NCBI GenBank assembly: GCA_964542055.1
Contig: CAZITB010000054.1
Span: 1-18,154, forward strand
DNA: 18,154 nucleotides
Reading direction: 5' to 3'
Source: CAZITB01 sp964542055
GTDB lineage: Bacteria; Planctomycetota; Phycisphaerae; Sedimentisphaerales; CAMDDF01
The notes beneath the pieces are model-generated. The model did not search any database. It was not told the origin of the DNA and saw only the letters and a list, made by a program, of their open reading frames with translations. Position 1 is the first letter of the stretch, and the number at the start of each line of letters is the position of its first letter. The translations under genes were made by a program, and so were the position numbers. Shown here in pieces: positions 13,732 through 18,154 of this stretch.

Positions 13732-14208
13732 ATGGCAACCGGATTAGTGATTTATTATTCTCGAAGCGGCAATACGAAACAGATGGCGGATTTGATCTGT
13801 GATGCGATGAACAAAGCAGGTCTCAAGACCGATTGCAAGGATGTTTCAGATACCAGCCCGGAAGATATGTTGAATGCTGACGCGATCGTTGCCGGTTCTC
13901 CTACATATTATGGCCATATGGCAGGTGAGATAAAGAAGCTTTTTGACGAATCCGTTTCTAAACATGGCAAATTAGATGGTAAAGTCGGGGGTGCTTTTTC
14001 CAGTTCGGTCAATATAGGCGGCGGAAATGAAAGTACTATATTAGGTATAATCGAATGCATGCTGGTTCACGGTATGGTAATTCAGGGCGATGCCCAAGGC
14101 GATCATTACGGCCCGGTTTCGATCGGTAAGCCTGATGACAGAGTGATCAGCCAATGCAGCCGCAAAGGCCAACGCATAGCAGAACTGACTTTAAAATTGT
14201 ATAAGTAA
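13732..14208 (+). CDS. Flavodoxin / WrbA-like FMN protein (158 aa)
   Basis: This is a small cytoplasmic FMN protein, either a flavodoxin-like electron carrier or a WrbA-like NAD(P)H:quinone reductase. The FMN phosphate loop is SRSGNT (10-15) after the first strand GLVIYY. Further family marks are ADAIVAGSPTYYGHMAGEIKKLFDE (the WrbA-type SPTYYG motif) and a GGAFSSS segment, then a Gly-rich stretch GGGNEST. The length of 158 aa is between short flavodoxins and WrbA (about 200). ATG 13732 is chosen because AAGGA at 13721-13725 lies 6 nt away and the first strand starts at once; a GTG at 13684 would add 16 unlikely residues. The histone-like gene follows on the same strand 46 bp downstream. IspG in this window needs a flavodoxin or ferredoxin donor, but a link is only a possibility. 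Confidence 0.85.
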   Translation: MATGLVIYYSRSGNTKQMADLICDAMNKAGLKTDCKDVSDTSPEDMLNADAIVAGSPTYYGHMAGEIKKLFDESVSKHGKLDGKVGGAFSSSVNIGGGNESTILGIIECMLVHGMVIQGDAQGDHYGPVSIGKPDDRVISQCSRKGQRIAELTLKLYK

Positions 14209-14254
14209 AATTTACCCGTAATTTAATTTTTTTTAACCTTATGGAGGTAGTAAC

Positions 14255-14425
14255 ATGCAGGAATACGAAAATTTGAAAAAGCTCGTCGCTGAAATCGAAG
14301 CAGACATCAACAAGGCAGAAGGCGGAAACAAAGCAGCAGGAACCCGCGTTCGTAAGCAGATGCAGACCATCAAAGCCGCAGCACAAGACCTTAGAAGTAA
14401 AATTCTTGAAATCAGGTCTGAGTAA
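14255..14425 (+). CDS. Histone H1-like DNA-binding protein, Hc1 family (56 aa)
   Basis: This very short protein begins MQEYENLKKLVAEIE and continues with a helix-rich Lys/Arg/Ala sequence: GGNKAAGTRVRKQMQTIK (about 23-40), then AAQDLRSKILEIRSE. The pattern matches the N-terminal Hc1 domain known from chlamydial histone-like proteins and small planctomycete relatives; the Lys-rich C-terminal tail of chlamydial Hc1 is absent. It would bind and compact DNA non-specifically. A strong GGAGG at 14243-14247 sits 7 nt before the ATG, which points to high expression and makes the start secure. It follows the flavodoxin gene by 46 bp and is followed by a small terminator-like hairpin. At 56 residues it is easily missed by gene finders. 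Confidence 0.8.
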   Translation: MQEYENLKKLVAEIEADINKAEGGNKAAGTRVRKQMQTIKAAAQDLRSKILEIRSE

Positions 14426-14426
14426 C

Positions 14427-14445
14427 AATCGATAAATCGATTTTT
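14427..14445 (+). terminator. Short terminator hairpin after the Hc1-like gene
   Basis: AATCGA (14427-14432) and TCGATT (14437-14442) make a 6-bp stem with a TAAA loop, running into five T (14441-14445). It begins 2 nt after the stop codon. The short stem suggests partial termination before the dehydratase gene. Confidence 0.5.
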
Positions 14446-14485
14446 GTAATTTCAAGGGCACATAAATTAGTCAAGAGGAAAGTAG

Positions 14486-14959
14486 ATGCCGCCAACAGAG
14501 TTATTTGACCTTTCGAAGATAGATTTGAATAAGGTCATCTTTGACAGAGAAGAAATCAAGAAAGAGAACCCGCAAGATTTTGAAATGCAGCAGCTTGACG
14601 GGATTATCTGGTATGACAAAGAGAAATTTTTGATCCTTGGCTATAAGGATGTTACCGAGACCGAATTCTGGGTAAGGGGCCATATACCAGAACGGCCGTT
14701 GATGCCGGGCGTAATAATGGTAGAATCGGCTGCCCAGATCTCAAGTTTTGCAGTGAAAAGGATTTATGGTCTGGAAGGTTTTATCGGTTTTGCAAGTATT
14801 GAAAACGCAAAATTCCGCAAACCCGTAGAACCCGGTAAGAGGTTGTATTTGCTTTGCTATATTAAAGTCTTCAAACGCAGAAAATTCACCGCTGTTGTTC
14901 AGGGAATTGTAGATGGTACAATGGTTTTTGATTGTGAAATATCAGGTTTGAATGTTTAA
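14486..14959 (+). CDS. FabZ-type 3-hydroxyacyl-ACP dehydratase (157 aa)
   Basis: This hotdog-fold protein belongs to the FabZ/FabA family, which dehydrates 3-hydroxyacyl-ACP in fatty acid synthesis. The active-site signature is GHIPERPLMPGVIMVESAAQ, with His66 and Glu80 in the canonical positions (FabZ usually reads GHFPxxPxMPGV). After it come FASIENAKFRKPVEPGKRLYL and a strand with VVQGIVDGTMVFDCEISG, as in FabZ. About 50 residues at the N-terminus are longer than in a standard FabZ and rich in acidic residues, so this may be a planctomycete paralogue rather than the housekeeping enzyme; no other fab genes are adjacent. AGAGGAAA lies upstream of the ATG. The next gene starts 3 bp after the stop, so translation is likely coupled. 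Confidence 0.85.
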   Translation: MPPTELFDLSKIDLNKVIFDREEIKKENPQDFEMQQLDGIIWYDKEKFLILGYKDVTETEFWVRGHIPERPLMPGVIMVESAAQISSFAVKRIYGLEGFIGFASIENAKFRKPVEPGKRLYLLCYIKVFKRRKFTAVVQGIVDGTMVFDCEISGLNV

Positions 14960-14962
14960 TGA

Positions 14963-16084
14963 ATGGCTGCAGATTTAAGTGAAATATTTGAAAGCCGGAT
15001 AGATATTGATCCGGAAACGAATTTCGAGAAAGTTTCAATAATCACCCCTTCTTGTAAAGGGGTGATTTTGTTTACGGATAGTGAGGATAGCCCTGTTGTA
15101 CTTCTAACGGGGGCGGATATCCGCAGGACAGTCAGAGCCAAGTTATTTCATGAAGAAGAAGATGCCAAGACAAGGCGAGCAGACCTTTTGGAGATTGTCA
15201 GGAGTATTTATTTTCAAAGGTGCTGGTGCGATTTTGAAACGGACTGGAGGCATTACCGGGCGGCGAGGGTTGTGTTTCCTGACAGTTATAAAGAGCAGAT
15301 AAGGAATTATAAGTGCTTTTTTTTGAAGATCGATCAAGGCAAGAAATGGCCGGTTTTTAGTGCGACTGAATCGCCTGGGGCTAAGGGATTGGTTTATGGG
15401 CCTTTTGCTTCGGGTAAAGATTGCAAGTTTTATGAGGATGTTTTGATCGAGGCGTTTGGGTTGTGTAAGAATCCGGCATGTCTGGAAAATTCGGACAAAG
15501 CCCCAAGCTGTCCTTATCTGCAGATGGGCTTATGTGATGGGGTTTGCGTGGGGAAAATATCCGAGCAAGAATATAAAAACAGGATATACGCTGCCATCCA
15601 TGCGATTGATAAGCCGGAAATGATTGAAGAAGAGTTAAAAAGTAAGATGCAGGATTTGAGTAAGGCGATGAAGTTCGAACAAGCGGGATCGGTGAAGAAT
15701 GTTTTGACTGATTTTTCGAAACGGCTTAGTTCGTTCGAATGGGTATCGAAGGTTGAAGATTTTGCGGTATTGCATTTGGATGTTTCGGAAAAAGTTAAAG
15801 TTAAGGGTGAAAAAAAGAAAGTGCAGCTTTATGCGGGATTTTTTTTGAAGGCTGGACATATATATCCTTTGGGAAAGTTTCGGCTGGAGCAGCTCGAGGA
15901 TATGGTTGAGACAGTTTCTGCGGTGAAACCTTTGAGTAGAATTGCGGTAAAAGCATCTCAGTTGAAAGAGCAGTTCGGGTTGATAGCATTTCATCTATAC
16001 CGGTCGAACCGCAAAGGTGTCTGGGTAGATTGCAGGGGAAAAGTCGATGCAGAGATTTTTAAAGAGAATGCGGCAGAGTTATGA
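14963..16084 (+). CDS. UvrC-like protein with degenerate GIY-YIG region (373 aa)
   Basis: It resembles the middle of excinuclease subunit UvrC, which makes the incisions in nucleotide excision repair. Residues about 30-60 (GVILFTDS, VVLLTGADIRRTVRAKLF) align with the UvrC GIY-YIG nuclease region, but the YIG tyrosine is replaced (LLT), so cleavage there seems unlikely. A cysteine cluster (C168, C173, C183, C191, C195) in the context SCPYLQMGLCDGVCVGKIS matches the region of UvrC that holds an iron-sulfur cluster, with the same 8 and 4 spacing for the last three. A UVR (UvrB-binding) motif follows at about 223-258. The RNase H-like nuclease and helix-hairpin-helix domains of full UvrC (about 600 aa) are missing. 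It may regulate or scaffold repair. It is coupled to the fabZ-like gene and overlaps the convergent gene by 6 bp. Confidence 0.75.
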   Translation: MAADLSEIFESRIDIDPETNFEKVSIITPSCKGVILFTDSEDSPVVLLTGADIRRTVRAKLFHEEEDAKTRRADLLEIVRSIYFQRCWCDFETDWRHYRAARVVFPDSYKEQIRNYKCFFLKIDQGKKWPVFSATESPGAKGLVYGPFASGKDCKFYEDVLIEAFGLCKNPACLENSDKAPSCPYLQMGLCDGVCVGKISEQEYKNRIYAAIHAIDKPEMIEEELKSKMQDLSKAMKFEQAGSVKNVLTDFSKRLSSFEWVSKVEDFAVLHLDVSEKVKVKGEKKKVQLYAGFFLKAGHIYPLGKFRLEQLEDMVETVSAVKPLSRIAVKASQLKEQFGLIAFHLYRSNRKGVWVDCRGKVDAEIFKENAAEL

Positions 16085-16447
16085 TTTTGGTTTTATGAAT
16101 CGGGACAAAGCGATGACAATTGTTGCCAAAGGGATTATTTCAGTGCCGGGCAATGTGCAGTAAATACCGGCAAGTATTGACCAGAGGAGTTTGGATTTGG
16201 GTTTGAGGTCGTATAGCCAGCATGCCAGATAGGTTATTGCGGAACCTAGTAGAAAGCCGAAAAATATGCCGAAATGAGCGAAGGTTGCCAAGTCGATTAA
16301 GTCTATCAAAACGGCTGAGAGGATTGGAATGAGCAAAAACTTAATCACACGAAAACTTTTTTTTGGGGCAGAATTTTCAGGTGGACCGACGCGTTTAACT
16401 TCGACATTTTGTTTATCGGGGCTTTTATTCCGGTCGTCTGAGTTCAT
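16079..16447 (-). CDS. Small integral membrane protein of unknown function (122 aa)
   Basis: A polar, charged N-terminal tail (1-32, with Pro/Lys-rich sequence) precedes about three hydrophobic helices at 34-56, 58-79 and 88-115, and a basic C-terminus (RFIKPKS). No family is recognised. Its ATG overlaps the ispG stop as ATGA, so it is translationally coupled to ispG and is the last gene of the lexA-ispG unit. Its 3' end overlaps the UvrC-like gene tail-to-tail by 6 bp, leaving no room for a terminator between them. Confidence 0.7.
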   Translation of the reverse strand: MNSDDRNKSPDKQNVEVKRVGPPENSAPKKSFRVIKFLLIPILSAVLIDLIDLATFAHFGIFFGFLLGSAITYLACWLYDLKPKSKLLWSILAGIYCTLPGTEIIPLATIVIALSRFIKPKS

Positions 16448-17508
16448 TTTAGCTTACCAATTTGCTCTAGCAAGGCTTCGATCAGTTGAGCTTCGGGTAT
16501 CACCGCTATTTTTTCGCCGTGGGCATAGAGATAACCTTTGCCTTTGGCAGCACAGATTGCAATATCTGCATCGGCAGCTTCGCCTGGTCCGTTTACTATG
16601 CAGCCCATTACCGCGATTCGGATTGGGTTGTCGATTTTTGCGATCGAAGATTTTACCTGCTTTGCGAGTTTTACAACGTCGATCTGACATCTTCCGCAAG
16701 TTGGGCAGACAATCAGCTGGGGGCCTTTAAAGGAATACAATCCAATAGAAGCTAGTATCTCTTTTGCGAGTTGGGCTTCCTGAACGGGGTCGCCAGCGAG
16801 TGATATCCTGATGGTATCGCCAATGCCTTGCGATAAAAGTGAACCGATGGTAACGGCTGAGGGAATTTGGGCATCTTCGGGCAGGCCGGCATGGGTCAGG
16901 CCCAGATGGAGAGGATAGGGGAAATTTCGGGCGAGAGCTTGGTTTATCTCGATAGTTCTTACCGGGTCTGCGCTTTTGGCACTTAAGACAATATTGTCGA
17001 AATTTTGTGATTCGAAAAGATTTACATAGCCGGTCATTTCTTTTAGCATAAGGTCCACTCGCTGGTCGTGCTGGATGTCGTTTGATGTTTTCAGGTCACG
17101 GATGCTTGCTTCGTTGACGCCTATTCTGATTGCGATTTTGTGAGCTTTCGCGCAGTCGATAATTTTGGTTATATCGTGGGGATCTTTGATGTTGCCGGGA
17201 TTCAAACGAATTTTGGCAGCTCCGGCTTCGATTGCTTCAATGGCTCGGTCGTGGCTGAAATGGATGTCGGCGACGATGGGGACGGGGGATTTATCGATTA
17301 TCTTTGCTAAAGCAGCGGTATCATTTTTGGTGGGAACGGCAATACGTACGATCGCACATCCGGCATGGGTAAGGGCCTTTACCTGATCGATACATTTGTC
17401 AATATCGGTGGTTGCGACTTTTGTCATCGACTGAATTGCGATGGGATGGTCAGAGCCTATTTTTACGTTACCGACGGTTGCGGTTTTGGTTTTTCTTCTT
17501 TTAATCAT
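16444..17508 (-). CDS. ispG: 4-hydroxy-3-methylbut-2-enyl diphosphate synthase
   Basis: IspG (GcpE) carries out the reductive ring opening of MEcPP to HMBPP in the non-mevalonate isoprenoid pathway, using a [4Fe-4S] cluster and flavodoxin or ferredoxin. The N-terminal TIM barrel shows GSDHPIAIQSMTK, CAIVRIAVPT, PIVADIHFSHDRAIEAI, AAKIRLNPGNI and RIGVNEASI. The C-terminal part holds the cluster ligands C268 and C271 (CPTCGR), C303 and Glu310 (MGCIVNGPGE), all at the expected positions. I start at ATG 17508 (354 aa), where homology begins (IKRRKTKTATVGNVKIG). An in-frame TTG at 17562 would overlap lexA, and neither start has a clear ribosome site. lexA lies directly upstream and a small membrane protein follows with an ATGA overlap. 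Confidence 0.95.
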   Translation of the reverse strand: MIKRRKTKTATVGNVKIGSDHPIAIQSMTKVATTDIDKCIDQVKALTHAGCAIVRIAVPTKNDTAALAKIIDKSPVPIVADIHFSHDRAIEAIEAGAAKIRLNPGNIKDPHDITKIIDCAKAHKIAIRIGVNEASIRDLKTSNDIQHDQRVDLMLKEMTGYVNLFESQNFDNIVLSAKSADPVRTIEINQALARNFPYPLHLGLTHAGLPEDAQIPSAVTIGSLLSQGIGDTIRISLAGDPVQEAQLAKEILASIGLYSFKGPQLIVCPTCGRCQIDVVKLAKQVKSSIAKIDNPIRIAVMGCIVNGPGEAADADIAICAAKGKGYLYAHGEKIAVIPEAQLIEALLEQIGKLK

Positions 17509-17545
17509 GCAAGTGATTTTATCGTGAGCAGGCGGTAATATCAAT

Positions 17546-18154
17546 TTAAAATTTTCGGACAAGGCCCAGAACGATGGCTTCTATGCGGCAGTTGCTGGTA
17601 TAGATCGGTTGAAAATTCTCGTTGGCGGGCTGGAGACGGGCTGTGTGTTTTTCCTTGTAGAATCTTTTTAAGGTGGCGTAATCCTGGTCAACGATGACGA
17701 TTGCAAGCTGGCCGTTGTTTGCCAATTGCGATTTTTTGCAAATAACGTAATCGCCGTTTCGGATATCTTCTTCGATCATGCTGTCGCCTACTACCTGGAG
17801 AGCGAAGATATTGTCGGAACTGCCGAACTGAGCAGTCAGCGATAGAGGCTGACTGTCTGAGATAGTTTCGATGGGGTTTCCGGCGGCCACCCTGCCGAGC
17901 AGTGGAACGCAGTCGCTGCCGTAGTCGATAGAATCTTCAGGCTGGTGCGAATTTTCAAGCAGCTGAGTAGCTAAAGCTGTGAGAGTCAAAGAGTGTGCCC
18001 TGCCGGTGGAGGCTTTTAGCATTTGTTTTTTTCGAAGTGACTCGACGTGTTCGAACGCGGTTGTTCTGCTTATGTTTAGGTTTTGTGCCAGCTGTTTTAT
18101 TGATGGGGAATAGCATTTGCTGCTGCTGTGGGATTTTATTGCTTGCAAGACCTG
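17546..18154 (-). CDS. lexA: LexA repressor (5' end beyond window)
   Basis: LexA represses SOS genes and is inactivated by RecA-stimulated self-cleavage. The frame is open to the window edge, with QVLQAIKSHSS in front of the first internal TTG at 18148, so the true start lies outside. The N-terminal winged helix-turn-helix reads SPSIKQLAQNLNISRTTAFEHVESLRKK. The C-terminal S24 peptidase domain has the Ala-Gly cleavage site in GRVAAGNPI, the catalytic Ser in VVGDSMIEEDIRNGDYV and the Lys in DYATLKRFYKE (numbering from the TTG: A89-G90, S123, K161). All catalytic residues are intact, so it should be an active, cleavable repressor. A shorter UmuD-like protein is ruled out by the DNA-binding domain. 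ispG lies 37 bp downstream on the same strand. Confidence 0.93.
   Translation of the reverse strand, partial: QVLQAIKSHSSSKCYSPSIKQLAQNLNISRTTAFEHVESLRKKQMLKASTGRAHSLTLTALATQLLENSHQPEDSIDYGSDCVPLLGRVAAGNPIETISDSQPLSLTAQFGSSDNIFALQVVGDSMIEEDIRNGDYVICKKSQLANNGQLAIVIVDQDYATLKRFYKEKHTARLQPANENFQPIYTSNCRIEAIVLGLVRKF

Noticed and set aside
1..18154. CRISPR arrays, insertion sequences, rRNA genes
   Set aside because: I saw no regularly spaced repeats, no transposase with inverted terminal repeats and no rRNA segments by reading.

Overview
The window looks like a chromosomal segment of an anaerobic-type planctomycete of the class Phycisphaerae (Sedimentisphaerales-like). The pointers are a PEP-CTERM protein with beta-helix repeats, a secreted protein ending in the short dockerin-like repeat common in that group, a tiny histone H1-like (Hc1) protein, and a planctomycete-type IspG. 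This placement is inference from protein style; no rRNA is present.

Left part (1-1715): a small membrane-anchored protein with a good terminator, malate dehydrogenase, and tRNA-Leu(GAG). Accessory part (1716-4155): a 24-bp perfect copy of the 3' end of tRNA-Leu recurs at 4132-4155. Between the copies lies an AT-rich insert with a PEP-CTERM beta-helix protein, a zinc-ribbon/membrane protein, and at its right edge an orphan reading frame resembling the C-terminal tail of planctomycete tyrosine recombinases. I read this as a small, probably decayed or in-trans-mobilised integrative element of about 2.4 kb with duplicated att sites. A secreted dockerin-bearing protein starts just outside it.

Middle part (5424-12769, all minus strand): xylulokinase, then reading upstream the type IV pilus ATPases PilT and PilB, then an apparent operon fumarase-beta / YchF-like GTPase / CinA. 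Predicted promoters precede the fumarase-beta and pilB units and perhaps xylB. tRNA-Tyr(GTA) and ribose-5-phosphate isomerase B follow.

Right part: on the plus strand a flavodoxin-like protein, the 56-aa Hc1-like protein, a FabZ-type dehydratase and a UvrC-like protein with no visible nuclease site. Converging on these from the window edge is a minus-strand unit lexA (5' end cut off) / ispG / small membrane protein.

Most of the window is core metabolism (TCA cycle, pentose phosphates, isoprenoids, lipid A or fatty acid synthesis), DNA maintenance and type IV pilus motors. The unusual parts are the tRNA-Leu element and the UvrC-like protein.
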